In this document: piece by piece, positions 1 through 8,918 of the stretch | How positions within the stretch are numbered: the first letter of the stretch is position 1 | Layout: each line of letters opens with the position of its first letter | Source: Histophilus somni | GTDB taxonomy: Bacteria > Pseudomonadota > Gammaproteobacteria > Enterobacterales > Pasteurellaceae | Length of the DNA stretch: 57,444 nucleotides | Assembly: GCF_014202395.1 (NCBI RefSeq) | Contig: NZ_JACHGQ010000014.1 | Span: 1-57,444 of the forward strand | Direction: 5' to 3' | Position numbers and translations under genes: made by a program | Notes under the pieces: model-generated | Seen by the model: the letters and a program-made list of their open reading frames with translations, nothing else | What the model was told of the DNA's origin: nothing | Databases searched by the model: none

Positions 1-2
1 GT

Positions 3-2264
3 GGCGATACGTTGAAGTTTACGAGTGGTCAAAATATTCAATTGACTTTAGCGAAGCAAGATGGGGCAACGTCTGGTAGTAGTGCAAGTGCGGCAGCACC
101 AGCCGCTGCACCATCACCAGCTCCATCAATAGCAAGCGGTTCGTCAAGCGATGTAAGTTCAAATGGCGGTGGTTCAAATGGTGGCGGTAGTGCAGTTCCG
201 TCAAGTAGTGTAAGTACACAGGACGGCGGTTCAAATGGTATGGCTTCGTCAGAGACAGCTAGCCCAACCACTACCACAACAGGCGATACGAGTACACCAA
301 CCACTACTGCACCAAAAACAGTAGAGCTAAATATTGCAACGGCTGAAGATTTGAAAAATATAAAATCAATTTCTTCACCGTCTAAAAATGGAAGTGCGGG
401 CGGAAATGGTACTGATACAGAAGTCACCAAACTTTCTTTAACTTCAGAAAATGCCACATTCCAAGTTGGCACAACGGGAGCGAAAGTACAAATTGACAAA
501 GACGGTATTGCACTTACCCCACAAGTGAATGGTGCAAACGGAGCAAGTGGAGCAGATCCATCTGACTCACCATCAATCACTATTAAAGCAGGTGCAAAAC
601 CAGTGGATCCAAAGAGCTTAGAATCGTTTGAGAAAGATCAAGGTCCATCTATTGCATTCTCCACAAAAGGTACTGACGGTAAAAAAATCCGCTCAGGAAA
701 AATCACTGGCTTAGCGGACTTAACGGATACGTCTGACGGCACCAGTGCAACTAATAAAAACTATGTCGATGGCAAAGTATCCGACTTAAACAATAACCGT
801 CCATTTGATTTTTATTTAGACAAGGAAAAAGTCGTGAAAGATAAAGATGGAAATTTCCACAAAGAAAAAGAACCTAGCAAAAATCTTACTGAGGAAGAGA
901 AGAAGCAGGTCGTGATCAAAGCCGAACCAAGCACCGCACCTATTGGGATTAGCAATGTGGCGAGTGGTCTAGGACTACCAGCCCCTGAAACAAAAGAGGA
1001 TGCGAAGAAAGAAGCTGAAAAGAAAGCGACTGAACTCACCAAAGCTGTTGAGGAAAAAGTGAAAGCAATAGGCGAAAAAGCTACCGCACTTTCAACTACA
1101 GCTCAAAAAGTAACCGATTTAACTTTAGCAGTCAGCGGTTTGGAAATGGCGATGAATGCAATGTCTGAGGGCGAGGAGAGAAAACAAGCGGAAGAAAAGC
1201 TAAAAGAAAGCAAAGAAAAACTTGAAGCTGCTAAAAAAGAGCTTGAAACAGCGAAAAGCGAGCTAACAAAAGCCAAAGAAGGCTTAACAGAAGCCAATAA
1301 AGGGTATGAGAAAAATTACGGAGGCTATGAAAAAGTTGCAGAGTTAGTAAATCCGAAACAAGATAGCAAAATAGATTTAACCAACGCAGCAACAATCGGT
1401 GATTTGCAAGCGGTAGCGAAATCGGGCATGAAGTTCAAGGGCAATGATGACATGGAAATTCACACAGCATTAAGCGGTACTTTTGCGATTAAAGGTGAAG
1501 AAGGTGCGAATGGCAATAAATTTAACAGCGACCGCACTGCTGCCGGTAATATCAAAGTGGAAATGTCTCAAGATGGCAAAGGGCTGGAAGTCAAACTGTC
1601 CGATCAGTTGAAAAATATGACCTCTTTTGAGACACGTGAAGTGGACGGTAGAAAATCTACGCTAAACAGCAATGGTTTGATAGTGGTCAATAAAGGTGCA
1701 GATAACAAAGTCAAATCAGCAACATACGGTGCGGAAGCGATGGTGTTGGAAGATAAAGGTAAAAACAATAAAGCCACAATAACTGCTGAAAGCCTTACCT
1801 TTGCTGACAACGTAGCACAAAATCAGCAAAATCCAAAAATGCCAAAAACCGTTCTTAATAAAAACGGCTTAACCGTAACCGGAGCAAACGGTGAAATTAA
1901 GATTGATGGTGAAAAAGGTATTATTACCGTACCGGATATTAAACCAACAACCAGTGGAAGTGCGGTGGTAAATAAAAACTATGTGGATGGTAAAAATAAT
2001 GAATTGCGTACACAGATAAACACAGCCAGCCGAGAATCTCGTGCAGGAATTGCAGGAGCGTTGGCAGCGGCTGGGTTGCCGATGTCTTCTGTGCCGGGTA
2101 AATCCATGTTTGCGGCATCTGCCGGAACATTTAAAGGACAAAATGCACTGGCGTTAGGTTATTCACGAGTGAGTGATAATGGTAAAATAACGCTACGATT
2201 GCAAGGTACTCGCAGTTCAACGGGCGATGTCGGCGGTTCGGTTGGTGTGGGGTATCAATGGTAA
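3..2264 (+). CDS. Trimeric autotransporter adhesin, C-terminal part (5' end outside window)
   Basis: This is the 3' portion of a type Vc (YadA/Hia-like) surface adhesin. The frame is already open at base 3 and reads GDTLKFTSGQNI, a typical stalk/neck phrase, so the TTG at base 12 is not a real start. The first ~100 residues are low-complexity Ser/Ala/Pro/Gly/Thr. Residues ~330-430 are a charged Lys/Glu/Ala coiled coil. A module near residue 450-550 (DLQAVAKSGMKFKGN) recurs in the second adhesin of this window. The last ~70 residues form the YadA-like membrane anchor ending in GYQW, with the terminal aromatic residue typical of outer-membrane beta-barrels. Known of the family: three chains form one 12-stranded barrel that exports the passenger. 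The binding target cannot be inferred. Confidence 0.93.
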   Translation, partial: GDTLKFTSGQNIQLTLAKQDGATSGSSASAAAPAAAPSPAPSIASGSSSDVSSNGGGSNGGGSAVPSSSVSTQDGGSNGMASSETASPTTTTTGDTSTPTTTAPKTVELNIATAEDLKNIKSISSPSKNGSAGGNGTDTEVTKLSLTSENATFQVGTTGAKVQIDKDGIALTPQVNGANGASGADPSDSPSITIKAGAKPVDPKSLESFEKDQGPSIAFSTKGTDGKKIRSGKITGLADLTDTSDGTSATNKNYVDGKVSDLNNNRPFDFYLDKEKVVKDKDGNFHKEKEPSKNLTEEEKKQVVIKAEPSTAPIGISNVASGLGLPAPETKEDAKKEAEKKATELTKAVEEKVKAIGEKATALSTTAQKVTDLTLAVSGLEMAMNAMSEGEERKQAEEKLKESKEKLEAAKKELETAKSELTKAKEGLTEANKGYEKNYGGYEKVAELVNPKQDSKIDLTNAATIGDLQAVAKSGMKFKGNDDMEIHTALSGTFAIKGEEGANGNKFNSDRTAAGNIKVEMSQDGKGLEVKLSDQLKNMTSFETREVDGRKSTLNSNGLIVVNKGADNKVKSATYGAEAMVLEDKGKNNKATITAESLTFADNVAQNQQNPKMPKTVLNKNGLTVTGANGEIKIDGEKGIITVPDIKPTTSGSAVVNKNYVDGKNNELRTQINTASRESRAGIAGALAAAGLPMSSVPGKSMFAASAGTFKGQNALALGYSRVSDNGKITLRLQGTRSSTGDVGGSVGVGYQW

Positions 2265-2289
2265 TTTAGCCAACTTGCTACACCCAAAG

Positions 2290-2327
2290 AAAAAACCACC
2301 GCACTAATTAAGTGCGGTGGTTTTTTT
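2290..2327. terminator. Bidirectional terminator built from inverted uptake signals
   Basis: Inverted repeat AAACCACCGCAC / GTGCGGTGGTTT around a short AT-rich loop, followed by a T-run on the plus strand and, on the other strand, by the complementary run. It sits between the convergent adhesin and ftsK genes. The arms are two uptake signals in opposite orientation, a terminator design common in Pasteurellaceae. Confidence 0.85.
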
Positions 2328-2351
2328 CACAAATTATATCGCAATGTTAAT

Positions 2352-5060
2352 TTAGTAATCCCCTTTCCTCGCTAATACTTCCCGCTTACCATTTTGTAGC
2401 GGAGAAACGATACCTTGTTCTTCCAGTTGATCCATGATACGAGCAGCTCGATTAAATCCAACACGGAAACGACGTTGAACTGAAGATGCCGATGTGATGC
2501 CAGTGTTTATGACAAATTCCACAACTTCATCAAATAAGTCATCCAGATCACCATTGCTGTCATAGTCAGTTTCATTATCGTTCTCGTCATTTACGCTGTC
2601 CAAAATACCTTCAATATAATTCGGTTTGCCTCTAGCACGCCAATCATCAGCAACACGTACAACTTCATCATCGCTCATAAAAGCACCATGTACACGTAAC
2701 AACTCAGATGATCCTTGTGCAGAATAAAGCATATCGCCACGCCCTAATAATGTCTCCGCACCGCCTTGATCCAAAATTGTTCTTGAGTCAATTTTACTTG
2801 CTACCGTAAAGGCAATACGACTTGGAATATTGGCTTTAATTAAGCCTGTAATTACATCTACTGATGGACGTTGTGTAGCTAAAATCAGATGAATACCGAT
2901 AGCTCGTGCTTTTTGTGCTAACCGAGCAATAAGTTCTTCAATTTGCTTGCCTGTAACCATCATTAAATCTGCAAATTCATCAACAATAAGTACGATATAA
3001 CTTAATTTTTCCAATGGAGGCGGTAAAGTGTCCATAGTATCGCCCGGTCTCCAAAGTGGATTTGGAATTGGCATATTTAACGCTTCATATTCTGTAATTT
3101 TTTCGTTATATCCTTCAATATTACGCACTCTTAAGGCTGATAACAATTGGTAGCGACGTTCCATTTCGTCAACACACCAACGCAAGGCATTAGCGGCTTT
3201 TTTCATATCCGTAACAACCTCCGTAAGTAAATGAGGAATGCCGTTATAGACAGATAATTCCACTACTTTAGGATCAATCATAATAAATTTAACATCTTCC
3301 GGTTTAACACGGAAAAGTAAACTTAAAATCATGGTATTCACACCGACAGACTTACCCGAACCGGTAGATCCTGCAACTAATAAATGTGGCATTTTCGCTA
3401 AATCTACAATCACAGGCTTACCGCTAATATCCTTGCCTAACGCCATTGGTAATAAATAATTTGATTGCCGAAACTCATCCGTATCCAATACATCACGCAA
3501 AGGTACAATTTGACGCTGTATATTCGGTGTTTCAATTCCAATATAAGGTTTTCCAGGAATCACTTCGGCAATACGAATTGAACGAAACATTAAAGCCCTT
3601 GCCAAATCAGTATCAATACTTGTCACTTTTGAGGCTTTTACTCCCGGCTGTAATTCTAATTCATAACGTGTTACCACAGGACCAACGAGTACATCACGCA
3701 CTTCCGCTTTTACATTAAAATTACGTAACTGTTGCATAATACGTTGAGATGTTTCTAAAATTTCCTCTTGGGTAATGTTATAAGTTTGGATCGTTCGGCG
3801 TTCAAGTAAATCTAAACTTGGCAATGGTGTTGTCGGTTTTTCCTGAACAGTCACTTTCTGCTGTAATGCGGGGTGAATCAAACTATCGCCATAAGTCTTA
3901 TAATTAACCGCACTTTGACTGAGTTCTTTTTCTTCAATAACTTCTTCCATAACCGCCGGCACGTCTTCAGTAACTTCTTCAGCTAAAATCACTTTTAACG
4001 CATCCTCTGCTCCGATTTCTTTTGCCTGTTGTTCCATTTTCAATAAACGTTGTTGCTCAAATTCAGCAAATTGTTTGGCAAGTTCATTTATATTGTGATT
4101 GTCAGCTTCCTCAACGACAGAAAGTGCGGTCGGTTCTGCAATATTTTCTGTTTTCAAAGCTAACGCTTCATTTTTTTCTGTTGACAATGAAACGCTTGGA
4201 ATAGGCAATTCTTGTTGCTTTAAATCGCCTAGTGTTTGAGCAATATCAACCACTTCATTTTGCTTCATCAACATCGGATCTGCTAAATTTTGCTGTTCTT
4301 CCACTTGTTCATCAGGTAACCCTTGAATATTAATAAAACTACTAATATTCACTAATTCAAGTTCTTGTTTTTCAGTATCTTCATTGGCGATATTTTGTTC
4401 TATAGGTGGCGATTGTATGATAATTTCTTCCAATTCCTGTTCAACTGAATCAGCACCATTCGATTGTGTATCCAATAGAGATTCTTTATCTTTCATTGTC
4501 AGCCAGTCGTAACAATTCATCATTAAATAAAATAAAGATGCCCCCGAACAGAAAATAAAACCGATTATAGAAGCAATGCTACCAATAATAATTAAGGGAA
4601 ATTGGTTAGAAAATAGCGGATATAACTTAACGATTAAAATAGCACCTAATACACCGCCCGATAAATGATGTTCAGTTTTTGCCAACATTAAAGTAGCCAA
4701 GATCATTAAACCAACCAGCAATGTCACAAAACCCAATATCCGAAGAAAAAATCTTCCCCAAGTTAACCCTTGAGTTCGCTTAGTATGTAAAAAATAAATA
4801 GGTGCGATAAATAGTACAAAAGGTATGATATTACCTACCACGCCAAAAAACGTGAAAAACAGATCAATCATCCAAGCACCCAATGCACCTGCTTTATTAA
4901 TAGTTTCCGTTTGAAAAGAAGATATCGCCCACGAATTATCAAACGGGCTATAGCTAAACCAAGCAACGATCAAATAAAAGCCCCAAAGTGCGGTGAGAAT
5001 TAATAAAAACTCGACTAAATCCCTTTTCGGTAAAAAAAATTGTTTAATACGTTTAATCAT
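2352..5060 (-). CDS. ftsK: DNA translocase FtsK
   Basis: Septum-anchored DNA pump that clears chromosome ends during division and activates XerCD at dif. The first ~190 residues hold hydrophobic membrane segments. A Gln/Glu-rich linker follows (~190-400). The RecA-like motor has Walker A GSTGSGKS near residue 560 and Walker B-like IVLIVDEFADL. The C-terminal ~65 residues are a winged-helix gamma domain (TSASSVQRRFRVGFNRAARI) that reads KOPS. At 902 residues it is shorter than the E. coli protein because the linker is short, as in Haemophilus. The start MIKRIKQFF lies 1 bp after the lrp stop, so the two are probably co-transcribed. Confidence 0.97.
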   Translation of the reverse strand: MIKRIKQFFLPKRDLVEFLLILTALWGFYLIVAWFSYSPFDNSWAISSFQTETINKAGALGAWMIDLFFTFFGVVGNIIPFVLFIAPIYFLHTKRTQGLTWGRFFLRILGFVTLLVGLMILATLMLAKTEHHLSGGVLGAILIVKLYPLFSNQFPLIIIGSIASIIGFIFCSGASLFYLMMNCYDWLTMKDKESLLDTQSNGADSVEQELEEIIIQSPPIEQNIANEDTEKQELELVNISSFINIQGLPDEQVEEQQNLADPMLMKQNEVVDIAQTLGDLKQQELPIPSVSLSTEKNEALALKTENIAEPTALSVVEEADNHNINELAKQFAEFEQQRLLKMEQQAKEIGAEDALKVILAEEVTEDVPAVMEEVIEEKELSQSAVNYKTYGDSLIHPALQQKVTVQEKPTTPLPSLDLLERRTIQTYNITQEEILETSQRIMQQLRNFNVKAEVRDVLVGPVVTRYELELQPGVKASKVTSIDTDLARALMFRSIRIAEVIPGKPYIGIETPNIQRQIVPLRDVLDTDEFRQSNYLLPMALGKDISGKPVIVDLAKMPHLLVAGSTGSGKSVGVNTMILSLLFRVKPEDVKFIMIDPKVVELSVYNGIPHLLTEVVTDMKKAANALRWCVDEMERRYQLLSALRVRNIEGYNEKITEYEALNMPIPNPLWRPGDTMDTLPPPLEKLSYIVLIVDEFADLMMVTGKQIEELIARLAQKARAIGIHLILATQRPSVDVITGLIKANIPSRIAFTVASKIDSRTILDQGGAETLLGRGDMLYSAQGSSELLRVHGAFMSDDEVVRVADDWRARGKPNYIEGILDSVNDENDNETDYDSNGDLDDLFDEVVEFVINTGITSASSVQRRFRVGFNRAARIMDQLEEQGIVSPLQNGKREVLARKGDY

Positions 5061-5061
5061 C

Positions 5062-5538
5062 TTATTTCAATTGTAAAAAATTAGTTTGTTTAACTTCTTC
5101 CATCACTACATAAGTCCGTGTGTCATTTACCCCCGGTAAACGTAATAAAGTTGTGCCGAGCAATTTGCGATACGCTGCCATATCCGCTACACGAGTTTTC
5201 AACAAATAATCAAAATCTCCGGAAACCAAGTGACATTCCTGAATTTCATCTAATTGTTGCACTGCCACATTAAATTCCTCAAACACGTCGGGACGACCAC
5301 GAACTAATGTAATTTCCACAATAACCAACAAAGGCGAATCCAATAATTCAGGGTTTAATAAAGCACGATACCCCATAATAATGCCTTGGCGTTCTAAACG
5401 TTTTACCCGCTCCAAACAAGGCGTCGGCGATAATCCCACTTTTTTGGATAAATCAATATTAGAAATTTTTCCGTTGCGTTGTAATTCATTAAGAATTTTT
5501 ATATCAATACTATCAAGTGATTTAATCTTCTTTTCCAT
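5062..5538 (-). CDS. lrp: Leucine-responsive regulatory protein Lrp
   Basis: Feast/famine transcription regulator. Residues ~8-60 form an AsnC-type helix-turn-helix (LDSIDIKILNELQRNGKISN, LSKKVGLSPTPCLERVKRL). Residues ~70-150 are the RAM/AsnC effector domain. The 158-residue length is near the Lrp norm. It is first in an lrp-ftsK pair, 1 bp upstream of ftsK, the same order I recall for H. influenzae. Targets are not visible here; Lrp proteins typically control amino-acid metabolism and surface structures. Confidence 0.93.
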   Translation of the reverse strand: MEKKIKSLDSIDIKILNELQRNGKISNIDLSKKVGLSPTPCLERVKRLERQGIIMGYRALLNPELLDSPLLVIVEITLVRGRPDVFEEFNVAVQQLDEIQECHLVSGDFDYLLKTRVADMAAYRKLLGTTLLRLPGVNDTRTYVVMEEVKQTNFLQLK

Positions 5539-5639
5539 TATTCATCCCTTTTTATATAGAAATTCCGCATAAAATATTTATTTTTGTCTAATTTTACACT
5601 ATTTTTTAGATATTTATTCGTTTTTATCCGGCAATTTTG

Positions 5640-7016
5640 TTAAAAATTATCTAATATCGCCAACGCATCCGCTAATTTCTTGACTGTAAAAACTTGCATA
5701 TTTTCGACCGCACTTTTCGGTTTATTTGCAAAGGGAACAATAGCTCGCTTAAAACCGTGCTTTGCTGCTTCACTAATACGTTCCTGTCCACTTGGTACAG
5801 GGCGAATTTCCCCCGCTAAACCTACCTCGCCGAACACGACTAAATCTTGTGGCAAAGGTCGATTACGAAAGCTGGAAATTAATGCCAGCAATAAGGCAAG
5901 ATCGGCACTGGTTTCCGTTACTTTTACCCCGCCAACAACATTAACAAAAATATCTTGATCGGACATTTGTAAACCGCCATGACGATGTAATACCGCTAAA
6001 AGCAATGCTAATCGATTATGCTCTAAACCTACTGCAACACGTCTTGGATTGGCTAACATGGAATGATCAACAAGTGCTTGAATTTCAACTAATAAAGGAC
6101 GAGTTCCTTCCCATACTACCATCACGGAACTTCCTGACGTTTGTTCATCACCACGACTTAAAAAAATCGCAGAAGGATTTTTAACCTCCCTCAAACCTTG
6201 CTCTGTCATCGCAAAAACACCCAATTCATTCACAGCACCAAAACGATTCTTATGACTACGCAAAGTGCGATAGCGTGAATCGGATTCGCCTTCTAACAAT
6301 AAAGATGCATCAATTGCATGTTCTAATACCTTTGGTCCTGCCAACGTTCCATCTTTCGTTACATGACCGACCATGATAATGGCAACTTGCCTTGTCTTAG
6401 CATAACGGGTCAAAAATGCCGCACATTCACGCACTTGAGCTACACTTCCGGGGGAAGATTGAATATCAGATAAATGCATTACCTGAATAGAGTCAATAAC
6501 GATAATTTGCGGCTTTAGTTGATCAGCAAGATGACAAATTTGTTCAATTGAGGTTTCAGATAGGAGTTGCAAACGATCCGTTGGCAATCCTAAACGATTA
6601 GCTCGCATAGCAACTTGTTGAAGGCTTTCTTCGCCCGTGATATAAAGTGCGGTCATACTTTGAGCAAGTCCACACATCACTTGTAACAGTAGGGTACTTT
6701 TTCCTGCACCGGGATGCCCACCGATTAAAATCGCACTACCCGGCACAATTCCGCCCCCCAATACACGATCTAATTCTCTAAAACCACTGGTAAAACGAGG
6801 CGTTTCTTGCAAACTGATTTCAGCTAAAGTTTGAATTTTGGCTTTCGTTTCTCCTGCATATCCGCTAAAACGATCATTTTTCACTTTTGCTGTAGAAACT
6901 AACCGCACTTCGCTAATCGTATTCCATGCTTTACATGCAGAACACTGTCCTTGCCAACGGGCAAACTCCGCACCGCAGTCATTACACACGTAGGCTGTTT
7001 TGGGTGATTTTGCCAT
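5640..7016 (-). CDS. radA: DNA repair protein RadA (Sms)
   Basis: RecA-related ATPase that processes branched recombination intermediates and helps branch migration. N-terminal C4 zinc finger (CNDCGAEFARWQGQCSAC). Walker A GGHPGAGKST near residue 95. The RadA-specific KNRFG motif is present. A C-terminal Lon-like domain follows (GGVKVTETSADLALLLAL). The 458 residues match the family. Its start is 9 bp beyond the stop of the upstream CYTH gene, so they probably form one transcript. In a naturally transformable lineage RadA also aids integration of incoming DNA (family knowledge). Confidence 0.96.
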   Translation of the reverse strand: MAKSPKTAYVCNDCGAEFARWQGQCSACKAWNTISEVRLVSTAKVKNDRFSGYAGETKAKIQTLAEISLQETPRFTSGFRELDRVLGGGIVPGSAILIGGHPGAGKSTLLLQVMCGLAQSMTALYITGEESLQQVAMRANRLGLPTDRLQLLSETSIEQICHLADQLKPQIIVIDSIQVMHLSDIQSSPGSVAQVRECAAFLTRYAKTRQVAIIMVGHVTKDGTLAGPKVLEHAIDASLLLEGESDSRYRTLRSHKNRFGAVNELGVFAMTEQGLREVKNPSAIFLSRGDEQTSGSSVMVVWEGTRPLLVEIQALVDHSMLANPRRVAVGLEHNRLALLLAVLHRHGGLQMSDQDIFVNVVGGVKVTETSADLALLLALISSFRNRPLPQDLVVFGEVGLAGEIRPVPSGQERISEAAKHGFKRAIVPFANKPKSAVENMQVFTVKKLADALAILDNF

Positions 7017-7025
7017 GCTGTATCC

Positions 7026-8069
7026 TTAGAGTGTTAAAAACGTTAAATCTAACATACGTTTGACATACTGACCGCTATGAAATAATGCAAATAATTTTTC
7101 AATCGCAAGTGCATTATTTTTATTTTCACTATGACGCCGAATAATGTCTTTAATTTGCAACAATAAATAAGCATTACGTTCAACAAGATCAGCAAGCAAA
7201 TTCTGATCCAAATGAGTAATGCCTTGCGTCAATTGAAGATTTACTTGATTTTCCAATAACGTTACGTTCTCACTATAAAAGTGATATAGATTAAAAAATG
7301 CACCGATTCGCTCCACTGTACGCAAAAATTCTTGTGCAAAATAATCTTTTCCCAGCATCACACTTTCTTCGATTAATTGCTGTTCAAATTTTACTAAATA
7401 AGCGATCTTTTCATGTGTTGCTAAGACAATAAACTCACGCCATTTTGCGATCCAATCCTGAATTTGAGGTTGTATATTAAATGCCAATTGGTAACCTCGC
7501 TGTGCCTTGCTGGCTGAACTTAAGCGAACATCACTTTCTAAAGATAAATTTGCCACAAAATTTAACAAATCCTCTGTTTTTCCCTGCTTTAATTCAAATT
7601 CCACTTCACAAATAGGAACGGATTTTTCTCCTGCAATAATCCAGCCTTGATCTAAAGCCACTTCAATTTCCACATCATACCCGCATTCTACCAACCATAA
7701 ACAACGCTCAAAATCAGTGCGGAAAATAGGCTGTAAGACAAATTCATGCCAATTCGGTAAGTCATATATTTCTGTTAATTTCGCCAAATTTGGCACCGCA
7801 CTTTCTTGAGATACATTGTATTCAGGGCGAGAATGTAACCCACCCAGCACATCACCGTTTGTTTTCAAGGTTAAAGTAAAATCACTATTATATTGACGAA
7901 CACGCAAGCCCATTTTGTGCCGAGCAAAATAACTGTCCGCTGTATCATAATAGGTATTGCCTAAAAAAACCTTCTCTTGTTTTAACACATGAAAACTTGC
8001 CATTTCTTGACTTAAAAATTGAGCAAAGGCATTTGATACACTCAATTTAAGCTCTATTTCCTTGGTCAT
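7026..8069 (-). CDS. CYTH-CHAD protein, probable inorganic triphosphatase (YgiF-like)
   Basis: The CYTH domain fills residues ~1-200: the N-terminal ExExK signature (EIELKL), LRVRQY, LTLK, and the acidic strand EVEFELKQG that lines the triphosphate tunnel. The family uses divalent metal to hydrolyse tripolyphosphate. The C-terminal ~145 residues are helical and His/Arg/Lys-bearing, as in a CHAD domain but short; the whole protein is 347 residues against about 430 for E. coli YgiF. It lies just upstream of radA and divergent from the DUF47-pitA phosphate-uptake pair. A joint polyphosphate/phosphate role is inference only. Confidence 0.85.
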   Translation of the reverse strand: MTKEIELKLSVSNAFAQFLSQEMASFHVLKQEKVFLGNTYYDTADSYFARHKMGLRVRQYNSDFTLTLKTNGDVLGGLHSRPEYNVSQESAVPNLAKLTEIYDLPNWHEFVLQPIFRTDFERCLWLVECGYDVEIEVALDQGWIIAGEKSVPICEVEFELKQGKTEDLLNFVANLSLESDVRLSSASKAQRGYQLAFNIQPQIQDWIAKWREFIVLATHEKIAYLVKFEQQLIEESVMLGKDYFAQEFLRTVERIGAFFNLYHFYSENVTLLENQVNLQLTQGITHLDQNLLADLVERNAYLLLQIKDIIRRHSENKNNALAIEKLFALFHSGQYVKRMLDLTFLTL

Positions 8070-8211
8070 TTTCCTTTCCTTACTAAGAAATGCGTGCCTG
8101 TATTATCTACTAAAAACCTATTTTTTTCGATGAAATTTCTATATTTTTCTGTTCGCATAAGGTAATATGCGCCTGAATTTTTTATCAAATCCACTAAGGA
8201 GTTTAATTCAT

Positions 8212-8892
8212 ATGGCAATGAATAATATTCTAGGATTATTTGCCCATTCACCTCTAACGCCATTACAGCGTCATTCTGATAAAGTAACTGAATGTTGTAA
8301 ACTACTCATTCCTTTCTTTGAAAGTACCTTTGCCGGAGATTGGCATAATGCCACAAAGATCCGTGCTGAGCTCTCAGAACTTGAACGTCAAGCCGATACA
8401 CTGAAACGTGAAATTCGCTTGAAGCTCCCTTTAGGTCTTTTTATGCCAATTGATCGTACAGATTTATTAGAGTTGACAACTCAACAAGATAAATTAGCGA
8501 ATTGTGCCAAAGATATAGCCGGGAGAATGCTCGGTCGCCAATTTACCTTTCCTCAAGAAATGCAAGAGGATTTTATGAAATATGTTTATCGTAGTTTAGA
8601 TGCGACAGTTCAAGCAAATCGTGTGATCGAAGAAATGGATGCGTTATTGGAAACCGGATTTAAAGGACATGAACTGACTCTCGTCAATAACCTAATCCAT
8701 GAGTTGGATGCCATTGAAGATGATACAGATCATATGCAAATCAAACTTCGTATGATGCTCCGAAACATAGAAAATCAGTACAGTCCTATTGATGTGATGT
8801 TTTTATATGAAACTTTAGCATGGATTGGGGTTTTAGCTGATCAAGCACAACGTGTGGGTTCACGAATTGAATTAATGTTAGCTCGTTCATAA
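8212..8892 (+). CDS. DUF47/PhoU-like protein (TIGR00153 family)
   Basis: A helical PhoU-like protein that in bacteria usually precedes a PiT phosphate transporter and is thought to modulate it. I place the start at the ATG at 8212 (MAMNNILGLFAHSP), preceded by AAGGAG at 8196-8201. An in-frame ATG at 8167 has no ribosome-binding site. This gives 226 residues. Acidic/His motifs such as ELDAIEDDTDHMQ resemble the metal-binding helices of PhoU. pitA follows after 26 bp, so the two are almost certainly one operon. Confidence 0.9.
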   Translation: MAMNNILGLFAHSPLTPLQRHSDKVTECCKLLIPFFESTFAGDWHNATKIRAELSELERQADTLKREIRLKLPLGLFMPIDRTDLLELTTQQDKLANCAKDIAGRMLGRQFTFPQEMQEDFMKYVYRSLDATVQANRVIEEMDALLETGFKGHELTLVNNLIHELDAIEDDTDHMQIKLRMMLRNIENQYSPIDVMFLYETLAWIGVLADQAQRVGSRIELMLARS

Positions 8893-8918
8893 CGATAAAT
8901 GCATAGGAGTGATCAACT

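Noticed and set aside
8066-8263. 65-residue minus-strand open frame
   Set aside because: It overlaps the start of the DUF47 gene and the divergent control region, has no recognisable domain, and would overlap the CYTH start.
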